Shown here piece by piece: positions 1 to 10,383 of a stretch of 64,000 bases of DNA (position 1 is the first letter of the stretch; every line of letters starts with the position of its first letter). The notes below the pieces were generated by a model. That model ran no database searches. It had not been told where the DNA came from and saw only the letters and a program-made list of their open reading frames with translations. Position numbers and translations under genes: made by a program. Source of the DNA: Saussurea involucrata (taxonomy: Eukaryota > Streptophyta > Magnoliopsida > Asterales > Asteraceae); NCBI GenBank assembly GCA_033807775.1, contig CM066313.1:85871484-85935483 (forward strand), in the 5' to 3' direction.

Positions 1-1469
1 CAACTTGATCCACTTTAAATTACATAGTAATAACAAAAGTATAACTACAAAAGCATCCATAGTATCATGATGAAAATCTTCTCCAAAGCTAGCCGACAAG
101 TACTCTATTTACTTGTTCTTACGGGAATCATCACCTGGAATACATAATTTTTAAAACAGAAAATGAGGGTTAGACCTAAGGGTCTAGTGAGTAAATCCCT
201 GACATTTGTAATTCATTAAAAACTCATTTATATAAAACACTATTTATATAAATACACATACCACACACGTAAGTTAATACCAACTAACAATTATTCACCA
301 TACCTGTCTCATTCCACCTTATCCCTCCACCAATGGCCAATATCAATTGGTTGCGAGCCAATTTATCACACCGGTCCAAAGCCCGGCCACGTATTATATT
401 ATCATATAATACTCACGTAATTATAATATCTCAATATATTATAATCACCCACGTATGACATATTCATACCACATATCAAATATTTGTTATTCACATAATG
501 CATTCCAGTAAAATACTTTTTAAAGTAAAACTCACCTGATCTTTTAAGCAAAGGTCCTTCAAACTTTCCTCAATTTAGATTATCTTTTAACCCATATCCT
601 TAGTATCTGAAAAAAATTAAAGTATACATACTCTTTAACACATAAACAGGAAAACCCAACTTTTCGCAACCCACTATTACGAAAAGTTTACTTTTCGCAA
701 CCTACAGTTGCGAGTTCCTCACTTTTCGCAACCAACAGATGCGAAAACCTCACTTCTCGCAAACCACAGTTGCGAGTTCCCTACTTTTCGTGACCAACAG
801 ATACGAAAACCTCACTATGCGTTTTAGCTGCTTGCGAAAAGTGGACTTTTCGCAACCAAGGCTTGCGAATTCCTACTTTTCACAAAAACACTGTTCATCG
901 TCATTTTTCCAGAAAGTTCAGTTCAAAATCAAGAATCCATCTTTTACCCAGATTTGCACAGAAACGTTCTAAACTCCATTTAACACTTTAAATTGTAACT
1001 AAAATTCACCAATTCATCTAAAATTACCTAAACCCACTTCAAAAATCATATGAAACTTAATTCTCATAAAAGAGAGTTTGAATAAGAAAATTACCTCTTT
1101 GATTTCCTGCACCAAACAAAATCCCAGCTGAGAATCTTTAATCTTCTTCTTCTCTCCTACGGTTCTTCTTCTCTCTCTTTTTCTCTCTGCCGTGAACAAT
1201 TTCACACACACACACACACACTATTTGGGTTCTGCTTTACTGTTTCAATTTGAGATATTTCCTCTATTTAGGATACTGAGTCGGTTTGGCTAAAAAGGTT
1301 TGGGTAAAATACCCAACAACCCTAAACTTGTTTCACTTGATAAAACACACCCCTAAGCTTCTATTATACAATAAAACTTATTCCTTAATTTCTTAATTCC
1401 ATAAAATACTAAAATAAAGACTTATAAAATTTCGATTTTAATTTGGATAAAAATACCTGGTTATTACAG
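1..1469 (-). mobile_element. Ty3/Gypsy LTR (Tekay-like), cut by window edge
   Basis: Read on the minus strand, the segment opens with TGTAATAACC at 1469, a typical start for this LTR class. The block at 161-192 (a 'tagacctaagggtctag' core) is the inverted counterpart of 33069-33100 in the LTR at 31684-33349, where the same 'start of R/U5' sentence occurs. A CT/GA-rich leader and (CA)n lie at 1140-1220. No ORF belongs to it. The other LTR end and the internal region lie outside the window or are lost, so this may be a solo or truncated LTR. The assignment rests on the shared block and the TG terminus. Confidence 0.5.
659..862. repeat. Short-motif cluster TTTTCGCAACC inside LTR
   Basis: About eight imperfect copies of a 20-25 bp unit built on CTTTTCGCAACC alternate with variants carrying 'agttgcgag' or 'agatgcgaaaac'. 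The spacing is irregular and the units diverge, so this is an old degenerate minisatellite. It lies within the LTR at 1-1469, in a position comparable to the CCGGTAAG cluster of the LTR at 31684-33349. Confidence 0.7.
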
Positions 1470-2220
1470 CAACCACCACCCACAGTGGTGATGGTTTGGT
1501 AAAAGAGCCCGACGAGACCAACGGGATTAACCCGACTACCCTACTCCGCCACACACATACATACACAAGAAACCGCAGACCTGCACGTTACAGCCACCGG
1601 GAAGGTGGTGTATGGCGGCAGCGCACCGCCGGCAGCCATGGCTGCGGCGGTGGCCGAGGTGGTGGTTTCGTGAGACTTAGCAACGATGTAAAGAAACGAA
1701 CGAGAGCGACTTTACCTGAGGAGAACGCAGTTGCACCCTCACGAGACTCCGATTGCCGGCTCTTCCTCACTCTCCCTCTCTCTCTCTCTCGCTCACTCTC
1801 TCGCCGGCAGAAGGCTCCGGCGGCGGCGGCGCTGGTGGCGGTGGGTGGGGTCCGGCGGCAGCAGCAAAACGGGATGGGGGGGAAGGTGTTCGACGGCAGC
1901 AGGTAGGGGGGTGCTCTTAGGGTTTTTGGTGATTTGTGTGACGTGATACAAAACGAGAAGGGGAACAAAAGGGAGGGGAAGGGTCGGTCCTCTCTCCATG
2001 GGGCGATCCATGCAAGGTTTAAAGAAATACAACATTGGTCCCTGCAGTTTGGAGTTTTCCCAATAAGCCCCCAAACCCAACTTTTAACATTTTAAGCCTT
2101 TCCTAACGAAACCCGCTAACAATTTCGTTTAGCTGAAAATATTAAAACAAATAACTAAAATTAAATAAAAAGAAACCATTTGGGGTCACGGGCTTTACAA
2201 AATAGCAGTAGTCCAATTAA
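1470..2220. other. No gene supported; GC-rich stretch
   Basis: GC-rich sequence with CGG and GGT triplet runs (1600-1900) and a CT repeat at 1765-1803. Open frames exist on both strands, but all are low-complexity (Arg, Pro, Gly, Ser) and overlap one another, which is the pattern of compositional shadows. 1985-2110 contains 'tggtccctgcagtttgg'-type wording common in plant MITEs. I cannot assign a function. Confidence 0.4.
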
Positions 2221-2501
2221 TCTTTTGAGAAAAAATGCAAAAAAAAACCTAGCTTACTTTTTTGATACATGTTTGGATGATCATAAGCTAGCTTTTTGAA
2301 AAGCTACTTGGAGTAGCTTATGAATAATTTTTTGTAAATATTCAAATTAAGCCCTCATTAATATTAATTAACTATTTTTTTAATGTGTTATTTTTGGTCG
2401 TTTAAATGTTTATAGGCTACTTTTTATCAAATGTGATTTTTTTTCATCAGCTAATTTATAAGTTATAAGTTACCTTATCAGCTAATTTGCCAAACATAGC
2501 C
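2221..2501. mobile_element. MITE, AGCTTATAAGCTAGC family, copy 1
   Basis: Shares most of its length with 39658-39965: both contain 'acatgtttggatga' followed by 'cataagctagctttttga', then 'agtagcttatga', and both end in GCCAAACATAGCC followed by TTA. The left end of this copy is degraded. The TTA after the right end fits a 3-bp target duplication of the PIF/Harbinger type, as the second copy shows better. Confidence 0.7.
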
Positions 2502-2722
2502 TTAAAAAACATTATGCCAAACCAACTTTTGATATCTCTCTTGGTGGCTGATGATTTAATGGTGCATAGTCTGTTTATAAAAAGGTTAAAAGAGTAAATT
2601 ATGTAGTCTGTTAATAATTTAAATTTCTCCTATGGGGATCGTTTCGGGGATCTTAACGGGGACGGGGACCATTCTCACCGGCCCGGCCCGGCCCGACCCG
2701 ATATTTTATATATATATATATA
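2502..2722. other. Intergenic; GC-rich TE end and (TA)n
   Basis: No gene seen. 2637-2699 is a GC-rich block (cggggacggggacc, ggcccggcccgg) resembling the ends of hAT-type elements at 11360-11563 and 44018-45122, so it is probably a truncated terminus. It runs into a (TA)n tract that forms the insertion site of the next element. Confidence 0.4.
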
Positions 2723-2789
2723 TAGGGCTGTAAACGAACCGAACGTTCAGCGAACCGTTCGTGAACCGTTTGGCGGGAAGTTCGTTTAT

Positions 2790-2975
2790 GTTCGTTCATT
2801 TATTAAATGAACGAACATGAACACGTTTTTTTGTTCGTTTAGTTAAACGAACGAACATGAACAAAGGTCTCGTTCGTTCATTTACGTTCGTGAACGTTCG
2901 TTTATTTATGTTCGTTTACGTTCGTTCATTTATGTTCGTTTACGTTCGTTTGCGTTCGTTTATGTTCGTTTATAT
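2790..2975. repeat. Left subterminal repeat array of hAT element
   Basis: Repeated ACGTTCGTTTATGTTCGTT and inverted forms (aacgaacatgaac). They mirror the right-hand array at 4795-5265. Subterminal motif arrays of this sort are known transposase-binding regions in plant hAT elements such as Ac; binding here is inferred. Confidence 0.7.
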
Positions 2976-3904
2976 TTTATATTATAACATTTATATATAA
3001 ATATTTATATGTATAATTAAAATAAAACAAATTTAGAGTTAATATGTACCGCTTATTTTATAAATTTTATATTATTAATTATTATATTTATTAATTATAT
3101 TTAAAAAAATCAATTTAAAATTTAAAATAAAATTTAGAGTTAATATGTACCGCTTATTTTACATACGTAGTCATGAGGGTTTTAAATTTTCAGTAAAAAT
3201 AAAATAAAATTAAAATTCTAAATACAACTAATAGGTTAACAAATAACAAAAGAAAAACCCTAGCCTCAAATCTCAATCTCAAATCGTGTATTCAGCCTCC
3301 AAGTCGAGCCTCCGCCTTCCACCACTACACAACCTCCACCCTCCACCATCTACCGCTCCACGACTGCTCTCCACGACCTCCAAGTCCAGCCTGCAGAAAA
3401 CGACGGGGACGGGAACGACGGGGTACGGCAGAAAAACGACGGGCGCCGACGACTCTCTCTCTGTATGTTACTCTCTCTCTCTCTTTGTGTGTGTGTGTGT
3501 GTGCGCGTATAATATGGTCAACTGTGTTCATTTCAATATGTGGTAATTGTTGAAGATTTGATACGATTTGCTGCTCATAGTGTGTGGAGCTTGGTTCGAG
3601 CTCGAGTTCGAGCTTGGTTCGAGCTTGAAACGAGTTCGAGTTGGTTGCAAAAGAGTATATGGATTATTATAGGTTTCCAATTTCATTGCTCAAAGACACT
3701 GATTTATACCATTTTTGAGATGATTGGACTGTTTATTTTTCAGATTCTTTTACTGTCTTTCAAATCAGAAGCAATATTATTAGAAACAATTAGTTGCTAA
3801 TACCTCATTTATCTCTCATGTGATATTACCTTGGAATAAAAGTTATAATTTATTTTATTTAGCAGTATAAGGATGTTAGAATTTGAATTTTTGTATGATT
3901 TTAG

Positions 3905-4506
3905 TTGTTTGAAGAGTATGTTGAGCAACATAAAGCAGCCAATGTTGTTTCATCTAGTGCATCTGACAAGAGTGAAATTGGAGTTAAGAGTGATTATAGC
4001 AAGTTAAGCTCTAGAGTTGGTATGGGCATCAAAAGTGGCACTGCAAAATATGATCAACATATCAGAAGTGTTGATACTTTTGCAAGTTTGAAGTCAGAGT
4101 TAGACATTTATTTGGAAGAAGGAGTCTACCTTGGTGATCCAGATGTGTATTTTGATGCATTGGAGTGGTGGAAGGAGAAAAATCTAAAGTTTAGAATTTT
4201 GTCTAAAATGGTTGCTGATGTTCTGGCAATTCCGATCACTACCGTTGCTTCAGAATCAACCTTTAGTGCTGGTGGGAGAGTTATAAATGCACATCGAGCC
4301 TCTTTAGGAACGAAGACGGTAGATATGCTCATTTGCGGAGCTGATTGGTATCGTCATCACTATGGACTACACAAGAAGAAAACCAAGGTAATTTTTAATA
4401 TTATCGATTCTAATACTTTTTTTTTACCATAAGTCAATTACTAATAATTATTTTGTTTGTTTTTTTGTAGGAAATTGATGATATGATATATGTTCATCTT
4501 CCATGA
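3905..4506 (+). pseudogene. hAT transposase C-terminal region (two exons)
   Basis: The exon at 3905-4387 reads open for 161 codons. It contains a YLGDPDVYFDALEWWK-like stretch and then the hAT dimerisation hallmark (residues about 105-145: IPITTVASESTFSAGG, then RASLGTKTVDMLICGADW). A GT donor at 4388 and an AG acceptor at 4470 join in phase to 4471-4506, which ends in TGA after 11 codons (EIDDMIYVHLP). The N-terminal BED zinc finger and the catalytic RNase H fold are not recognisable upstream, so the protein is incomplete. Part of the last intron and the start of the last exon are repeated at 4530-4640, a small tandem duplication. 2980-3900 between the left array and this exon is AT-rich, with a CT/GT microsatellite at 3450-3510, and shows nothing else. 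Confidence 0.8.
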
Positions 4507-4794
4507 GGATTGAAAATAGATGGCGTTTTTGTTACCAAGTTTATTTCTTAATATGATCGATTCTAATATTTTTTTTACAATAAGTCAATTACTAATAATT
4601 ATTATTTTTTTTGTAGGAAATTGATGATATGAAGATAGATGGCTTTTTTGTTACGTTTTCCTCGTGTAGTCGTGTAATGAAGATAGACAAATTGATGTTT
4701 TTTTGTTCAAAATGGTTGATGAATGGTATTGTTTTGTGTACGTTTAAACTATGGATAATTGGTGTGTAATAGTTAACGGAATGACAACTAATGG

Positions 4795-5265
4795 TGTTAG
4801 TTTATGTTCGTTTAGGCTTGTTCGTTTATGTTCATTTAGGCTGTTCGTTTATGTTCGTTCGTTTATGTTCATTTAGGGCTGTTCGTTTATGTTCGTTCGT
4901 TTATGTTCATTTAGGGCTGTTCGTTTATGTTTGTTTATGTTCATTTAGGGTTGTTCGTTTATGTTCGTTCGTTTATGTTCATTTAGGGCTGTTCGTTTAT
5001 GTTCATTTAGGGCTATTCGTTTATGTTCGTTTAGCTTGTTCGTTTATGTTCATTTAGTCTGTTCGTTTATGTTCGTTCGTTTGCGTTCGTTCGTTTATGT
5101 TCATTTAACTCTTAAGCGAACGAACATGAACGAACACGAACACACCTGAATTCTAAATGAACGAACACGAACACAAAAAAATTTGTTCGTTTACTGTTCG
5201 TGTTCGTTCGTTTGTTCGGTTAACTTAAACGAACGAACATGAACAGACCTCCGTTCGTGTTCGTT
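4795..5265. repeat. Right subterminal repeat array of hAT element
   Basis: Roughly fifteen copies of TTCGTTTATGTTCATTTAGG variants in direct orientation, followed at 5115-5240 by inverted copies (gaacgaacatgaac). The arrangement forms an imperfect palindrome next to the right terminal inverted repeat. The open frame through the array, rich in Phe, Val, Tyr and Leu, is a repeat artefact. Confidence 0.8.
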
Positions 5266-5284
5266 CGGTTCGTTTACAGCCCTA

Positions 5285-5420
5285 TATATATATATATGTA
5301 TGTATATTTGTTGTGCAAAACTTGGGCCTAATCCTATGTAAAGCCGACCCAAAAAAACCCTAAACAGCTAATCGAGTCTCACTCTCACAATCACTCTCAA
5401 GTCGCATCGATTCGTCATCG
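5285..5420. other. Remnant of host sequence left of Gypsy insertion
   Basis: After a short (TA)n, the sequence 'aaaaaccctaaacagctaatc' and CT-rich 'ctcactctcacaatcactc' has 5'UTR character. It continues across the Gypsy element at 10611. The last five bases CATCG (5416-5420) are the target duplication. No ORF seen. Confidence 0.4.
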
Positions 5421-5649
5421 TGATAGAACAGCTATTGATGGCGTTCATACACACAGAGAATATCCCTGGTGGTTTACTATTTTCATTTCTCAATAATCGT
5501 TCCCCCACTCCAACCCAGTATAAAACAAAAAGGGATTTCAGAACATACTACCCAAAAGAAGGACACGTGTAAAGTGGTCCCAACAAGAAAATAGAAAACA
5601 TTAAAATAAAAGGCTAGCACTATTGAATTTGAAAAACGACGTAGTATCA
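5421..5649 (-). repeat. 3' LTR of the Gypsy element
   Basis: 229 bp; TGATAGAACAG at the left and GTAGTATCA at the right on the plus strand. Compared with the other LTR it has 7 extra bases (gtaaagt, near 5567) and two substitutions (near 5436 and 5540). Confidence 0.9.
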
Positions 5650-5652
5650 ATA

Positions 5653-5663
5653 CTCCCTTCTTT
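5653..5663 (-). other. Polypurine tract
   Basis: On the minus strand AAAGAAGGGAG lies immediately upstream of the 3' LTR, the expected site for plus-strand priming. Confidence 0.75.
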
Positions 5664-5680
5664 GAAAACAATCCTTGTCC

Positions 5681-6094
5681 TCAAGGATTGTAAGAAGCCC
5701 AGATATCAAAGGCAGGAAACCTCTGTTGTAGTGCAGAGACTTCTTCCCATGTGCTGTCCTCAACCTCTGTGTTACTCCACTGGACCAAGACCTCAGCTGA
5801 GATTCGGTTTCTTTTCTTCACCATTCTTTTATCAATGATCTTCAAGGGTACAGGGTGAAACTCTCCCGCGTCTGTGACGGGTGGCAATGCACTTGAAACT
5901 GAATGGTCACCCACTTTCTTCTTTAAGAGTGACACATGAAACACATTGTGTATTTTGGTTCCTGGGGGTAGGTTTAACTGATATGCTACAGCTCCCACCT
6001 TCCTGACTATCTCGAAAGGTCCATAGTACTTGGCGGCTAACTTATGAAAATCCCTTCTGTTCACAGAATGTTGACGATAGGGCTGTAGCTTCAA
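5681..6094 (-). CDS. Gypsy integrase C-terminus and chromodomain (frame-shifted tail)
   Basis: The frame runs through the integrase C-terminal barrel (KYYGPFEIVRKVGAVAYQL, then NVFHVSLLKKK) and a chromodomain (residues about 105-130: VLVQWSNTEVEDSTWEEV, with the conserved W and E). It ends at a stop at 5681, next to the polypurine tract. It lies in a different frame from the upstream gag-pol ORF, which meets TAG near 6109. Homology runs right across the junction, so one small indel near 6100-6108 separates what is one polyprotein in related elements. The chromodomain is thought to steer integration to marked chromatin. Confidence 0.85.
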   Translation of the reverse strand: MKLQPYRQHSVNRRDFHKLAAKYYGPFEIVRKVGAVAYQLNLPPGTKIHNVFHVSLLKKKVGDHSVSSALPPVTDAGEFHPVPLKIIDKRMVKKRNRISAEVLVQWSNTEVEDSTWEEVSALQQRFPAFDIWASYNP

Positions 6095-6108
6095 ATAGAC
6101 CCATTCTC

Positions 6109-9100
6109 CTACTGCATAACTTTTTCACTTCGATGCTTATCAGCTTGTGTTTTCATACGTTGTTGAGCCTTATCCAAGTTTGATTTGAGTAATTGTACGG
6201 TCACTTCTCTTTCCCTTAGAACCGAATCTACGGCTTGGTTTGTCGAATCTTTAGGGTGGTAGTGTATATAGTTAGGCGGTGGTTGACCAAATAAAACTTG
6301 GTAAGGGGACATTTTGAGGCTCGAATGATAAGCGGTGTTGTACCATAATTGGGCTAAGGGAAGCCATTTAACCCAAGTCGTCGGAGCTTCCAAGGTAAAA
6401 CATCTCAAATAGGTTTCGAGGCACCTGTTAAGTACTTCGGTCTGGCCATCAGATTGTGGGTGGTAAGCTGTGGAATGCGCTAGATCCGTCTTATGGACGC
6501 GAAACAATTTCTTCCAAAAATTGCTCAAGAACACTGGGTCACGATCCGAAATAATCTTATCCGGCATCCCGTATAACTTGGTTATATGATCTAGGAAGAG
6601 CTCGGCTACAGTAGCAGCTGTATAGGGGTGTTTAAGAGCAAGAAAGTGGCCAAACTTACTTAATTTATCAACCACCACCAGAATAGTAGTATAGCCTCCT
6701 GACTTTGGCAATCCCTCCACGAAATCCATCGACACAACTGACCAGAATTTTTCAGGAATTTCGATAGGTTGCAACAGGCCTGGGTACGCCACAGTGTCAT
6801 ACTTACATTGTTGGCAAACATGGCACCCCCTTACAAAATTACGAACCTGAGCCTGCATCCCTTTCCAATAAACCGACCTTGATAATCTTTGAGTGGTGGC
6901 ATGAACTCCGGAGTGACCCCCCATAGCACTCGCATGGAAAAAGTTTATCAGGTCCAGCTTAAGTTCATCATTGTCACCAACAACCATTCTGCCTTTCTTT
7001 AATAAACACCCGTCTTCAAGAGAATACTTACCTGAATAAGTGGGGTCAGCTTTAAGAACATCTATCAGACCTTGTAGTCTCCCGTCCGCAGCGACGCTTG
7101 CCTGTATCTTTTCCTTCCAGCTTGTGAACATACTGGAAATGGCCAAGCAACTCGATAAAGACCCTTCACGAGGTCTTCTTGATAGAGCATCGGCTACTGT
7201 ATTCTCGTTTCCCCTTTGATACATAATTGTATATTGAAGGCCTAAGAGTTTGCTAAGCCATTTCTGAAGAGTTGGGTTACACTCTTTTTGATCCAAAATG
7301 TGCTTTAAGGCTTCATGATCCGTTTTGATCACAAACGGTCTACCTAAAACATACCCTTTCCAACGTTGAATCGCCGCTACTATTGCCAAAAGTTCCTTTT
7401 CATATGTTTCCAACTGTAAGTGTCGAGGACCCAAGGATTTACTAAAGAAAGCAATTGGGTGTTTGTTCTGGGTAAGCACTGCCCCCACGCCTACCCCTGA
7501 TGCATCGGTTTCAATTGTGAACGGTTCAGCGAAGTTAGGGAGTGCGAGAACAGGGGTTTGAGTCATGGATTTCTTTAACTCATCGAACGCCTGATCAGCC
7601 TGTAAATTCCAGCCAAATGCCCCTTTTTTAAGTAATTCTGTCAAGGGTTTTGCAATCTTCCCATAGTCCTTGACAAAACGGCGATAATAGCCCGTAAGCC
7701 CTAGGAATCCTCGTAACTCTTTGAGGGATGTCGGCTTTGGCCAATTCACCATGTCCTCCACTTTCTTTGGGTCCGCTTTAACACCCTCTCCACTGATTAT
7801 GTGCCCCAAATAATCCACTTGTCTGCTGCCAAAAGTACACTTTGATGCTTTTGCATACAAAGAATGCAATCTCAAAGTTTGAAGCACCAAACGCAAATGA
7901 GAAGTATGTTCCTTCCAAGTCTTACTGTAAATAAGAATGTCGTCGAAGAAGACTAGAAAAAACTTTCTTAAGTAAGGTTTGAATACACAATTCATAAGAC
8001 CTTGGAAAGTGGCTGGAACGTTAGAGAGGCCAAATGGCATAACGACGAACTCGTACAGACCTTCATGAGTGCGAAATGCCGTCTTTCCAATGTCTTGTTC
8101 CCGCATCCTGATCTGGTGATAACCGCTCCTTAGATCTAATTTTGAGAAGAATTGGCTTCCATGTAGCTCATCTATTAATTCTTCCACAATGGGAATAGGG
8201 AATTGGTCCTTCACAGTCAATTGATTCAGCTTACGGTAGTCCACGCAAAACCTCCACGAACCGTCTTTTTTCTTGACTAGCACCACCGGTGATGCGAATT
8301 CACTGTGGCTGGGCCTGATAACACCACTGTGGAGAATCTCTTGGACCAATTCCTCAATGATGTTTTTGTGTAGAGCTCCATATCGGTAGGCTTTGAGGTT
8401 GACGGGGTCACTTCCTTGTTTGAGAGTAATGCCATGATCCAGATCCCTTTTAGGAGGGAGTGACTTTGGGATGCTAAACACCACTTCAAACTCACTTAAC
8501 AATTGTGTGAGTTTTGTTTGTTTTGAAGAGTCTAAGGTATTGCTTTGATCTGAGGGTAAACTGATGGACCATAACTGAGAGCACCTTTCAGCTGAATCTA
8601 TTAAATACGCTTGATCTTCCTGCCAAACGGTGTTAAAATGTCCCTTCGACCGCCTTCGACTATCTGAGGTTATACCTTCCAGCTTTACCAATTTTCCCAG
8701 CCAATTAAATTCCATAAAAAGCTGCTGAAAATTGCATTTGATGTCGCCCAGGGACGACAACCACTGAATTCCAAGCACAATCCCATAACCCCCTAGTGGC
8801 ATGGCTAGGAAATTATCCACAAACTGAACCCCTTGGATTGACCACCGGACTTTCTTACATAAAAACTGGACAGGAAGTTCAAATCCATCGGCCACCGAGA
8901 CCTTCCTAGTTTGAATCTTAGTCAATTTGATACCCAATTTTCTTGCCAAGGTTAAATCGATGAAGTTGTTTGTGTTACCGCTATCAATCAACATGGATAC
9001 TTGTTGTTTTTTTACCGTACCAAACACCTGCAGAGTTTGCAACCCAAGGGAGCCCAAAATGGCATGTATCGACAGAGTCATATTAGTTTCTTCTTCTGGA

Positions 9101-10344
9101 TTAGAAACCCCAAATTCCCCCAATTCAATTAACTCCGCTTCCTCAGTTACGTCTTCTTGAACATCCGGGCACAACAACATGTACAACTTACTGTTTTTGC
9201 ACTTGTGGCCCGGAACATACCGCTCGTTACAGAAGAAACATTGATTGTTCTTGCGTTTCTCATCGTACTCCTTCTTGGTTAGTTGTCTGACAGGGTTCAT
9301 TTTGTTTTGGTTGGTTTGGGACGGATTCGAGGAATAAGTAGGTTTAGAGTAAGATTTTTGAACTTGTTGGAGTATGGGTGGTTTTCGAAAGTTGGAGGTG
9401 GAATAAGTGGACTGATTTGAAAAGGGTGAAGGCAGAAATTTTGGGGATGGTAAGGATGTTGGTGCTGGGGAATTGGTAACGATGGAGTTTCGATTGATTT
9501 GGCTAGAGTTTGCAGCATTTAGGGTTGCCTCAGTAGGAGACTCAGGGGATTTGGGAGGTTCCAGGCCCCAAAGGGCGTAATAAGCACCCTCTTGAATTCT
9601 TGCCAACTTCATGGCTTGATTAAGAGTTTTAGGATCCATCAACTGAACAGTGTGCATAATCTCATTACTGAGACCACCGATATACAGGTCTAACAAGATG
9701 TCAGGCGGAACAGCTACTTGGTTACGTAGAGCATTGAACTGAGAGTTGTAGTCACTTACAGTAGTGGTCAGTTTGAGATTTCTGAGTTCAATCAGCGGTT
9801 TGGAAGCGATTCCTTCAACGAATTGCTCTCGTAATTCCCCCAAATACTTCTTCCAGTCCAGAGATTTTCCTTCCATTTCTGACATGAAGCCCTGGTGCCA
9901 TTGAAGTGCCCTACCTTTCAAATGGATCGAAACGAGCCGGATCTTCATGTTCTCAGGGGTATTATCAAGTTCAAAAAACTGATTACATTTGTAGTGCCAA
10001 TCCTTGAAGGCTTCACCATCAAACGAAAGAAATTCCAATTTGGTCATACGATTGACTAATTGGTATCCCTGATCATTTTTGGTTTTGCTGGAATCTGCTT
10101 CATCATCCACCATATGGACCTTTCCATCCTCATCCAGAACATAACCAGATGACGGGTCTGGTCCAGTTACCTTCTTCCCCCGGGCTGTAAGAAGAATTTT
10201 AATTCCCTGTGATAGTTCCGCATTCTGAGCCTTGAGTTCTGCTATGCTTGCCTGAATCTGCCTCAGTGTTTCGTCGTGGCCGTCCAATCGTCGAGAAGTT
10301 TCTTCATATTTGTCCATCAGTCTTGCGTTGGTGATACGCACCAT
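6109..10344 (-). CDS. Gypsy gag-pol polyprotein
   Basis: Open from a GTG inside the primer binding site (10383). The first ATG codons are at 10344 and 10317, so the start is one of those. Counting from 10383, the order is: gag core (residues about 115-200), zinc knuckle CFFCNERYVPGHKC (about 380), aspartic protease LIDSGNT (about 462), reverse transcriptase with FCVDYRKLN (about 710) and FFDDILIYSK (about 811), RNase H ETDASGVGVGAVL (about 957), integrase HHCC (H about 1153, CHVCQQC about 1190) and catalytic D, D, E (SMDFVEG about 1216, ISDRD about 1277, SDGQTEVLNR about 1310). All catalytic motifs are present, with no internal stop. Only the C-terminal tail is cut off by a frameshift. Confidence 0.92.
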   Translation of the reverse strand: MVRITNARLMDKYEETSRRLDGHDETLRQIQASIAELKAQNAELSQGIKILLTARGKKVTGPDPSSGYVLDEDGKVHMVDDEADSSKTKNDQGYQLVNRMTKLEFLSFDGEAFKDWHYKCNQFFELDNTPENMKIRLVSIHLKGRALQWHQGFMSEMEGKSLDWKKYLGELREQFVEGIASKPLIELRNLKLTTTVSDYNSQFNALRNQVAVPPDILLDLYIGGLSNEIMHTVQLMDPKTLNQAMKLARIQEGAYYALWGLEPPKSPESPTEATLNAANSSQINRNSIVTNSPAPTSLPSPKFLPSPFSNQSTYSTSNFRKPPILQQVQKSYSKPTYSSNPSQTNQNKMNPVRQLTKKEYDEKRKNNQCFFCNERYVPGHKCKNSKLYMLLCPDVQEDVTEEAELIELGEFGVSNPEEETNMTLSIHAILGSLGLQTLQVFGTVKKQQVSMLIDSGNTNNFIDLTLARKLGIKLTKIQTRKVSVADGFELPVQFLCKKVRWSIQGVQFVDNFLAMPLGGYGIVLGIQWLSSLGDIKCNFQQLFMEFNWLGKLVKLEGITSDSRRRSKGHFNTVWQEDQAYLIDSAERCSQLWSISLPSDQSNTLDSSKQTKLTQLLSEFEVVFSIPKSLPPKRDLDHGITLKQGSDPVNLKAYRYGALHKNIIEELVQEILHSGVIRPSHSEFASPVVLVKKKDGSWRFCVDYRKLNQLTVKDQFPIPIVEELIDELHGSQFFSKLDLRSGYHQIRMREQDIGKTAFRTHEGLYEFVVMPFGLSNVPATFQGLMNCVFKPYLRKFFLVFFDDILIYSKTWKEHTSHLRLVLQTLRLHSLYAKASKCTFGSRQVDYLGHIISGEGVKADPKKVEDMVNWPKPTSLKELRGFLGLTGYYRRFVKDYGKIAKPLTELLKKGAFGWNLQADQAFDELKKSMTQTPVLALPNFAEPFTIETDASGVGVGAVLTQNKHPIAFFSKSLGPRHLQLETYEKELLAIVAAIQRWKGYVLGRPFVIKTDHEALKHILDQKECNPTLQKWLSKLLGLQYTIMYQRGNENTVADALSRRPREGSLSSCLAISSMFTSWKEKIQASVAADGRLQGLIDVLKADPTYSGKYSLEDGCLLKKGRMVVGDNDELKLDLINFFHASAMGGHSGVHATTQRLSRSVYWKGMQAQVRNFVRGCHVCQQCKYDTVAYPGLLQPIEIPEKFWSVVSMDFVEGLPKSGGYTTILVVVDKLSKFGHFLALKHPYTAATVAELFLDHITKLYGMPDKIISDRDPVFLSNFWKKLFRVHKTDLAHSTAYHPQSDGQTEVLNRCLETYLRCFTLEAPTTWVKWLPLAQLWYNTAYHSSLKMSPYQVLFGQPPPNYIHYHPKDSTNQAVDSVLREREVTVQLLKSNLDKAQQRMKTQADKHRSEKVMQ

Positions 10345-10370
10345 ACACCACACAGGAACTGGAACGATGA

Positions 10371-10382
10371 GCTCTGATACCA
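10371..10382 (-). other. Primer binding site, initiator tRNA-Met type
   Basis: Minus strand TGGTATCAGAGC, one base inside the 5' LTR, matches the standard plant retrotransposon primer site for tRNA-iMet. The same 12-mer primes the Copia element at 58140-58151. Confidence 0.9.
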
Positions 10383-10383
10383 C

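Larger units (their letters stand above)
2723..5284 (+). mobile_element. hAT transposon, decayed, full terminal inverted repeats
   Basis: The left end TAGGGCTGTAAACGAACC and the right end GGTTCGTTTACAGCCCTA are perfect inverted repeats of about 22 bp. Both flanks read TATATATA, consistent with an 8-bp target duplication but ambiguous because the site is a (TA)n tract. Between the ends lie long subterminal arrays of GTTCGTTTATGTTC and the C-terminal exon of an hAT transposase. At 2.56 kb, and with only the C-terminal region recognisable, it is an internally deleted or decayed copy that would depend on a transposase supplied elsewhere. Confidence 0.85.

Noticed and set aside
1496..2080. Overlapping frames on both strands in GC-rich DNA
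   Set aside because: Arg/Pro/Ser-rich, mutually overlapping, no domain, no splice context.
4791..5149. Open frames through GTTCGTTTATG repeats (plus strand)
   Set aside because: Low-complexity Phe/Val/Leu/Tyr translation of a tandem repeat; all three frames are open.
8277..9518. Short frames on both strands inside the Gypsy ORF
   Set aside because: Shadows of the long gag-pol frame.
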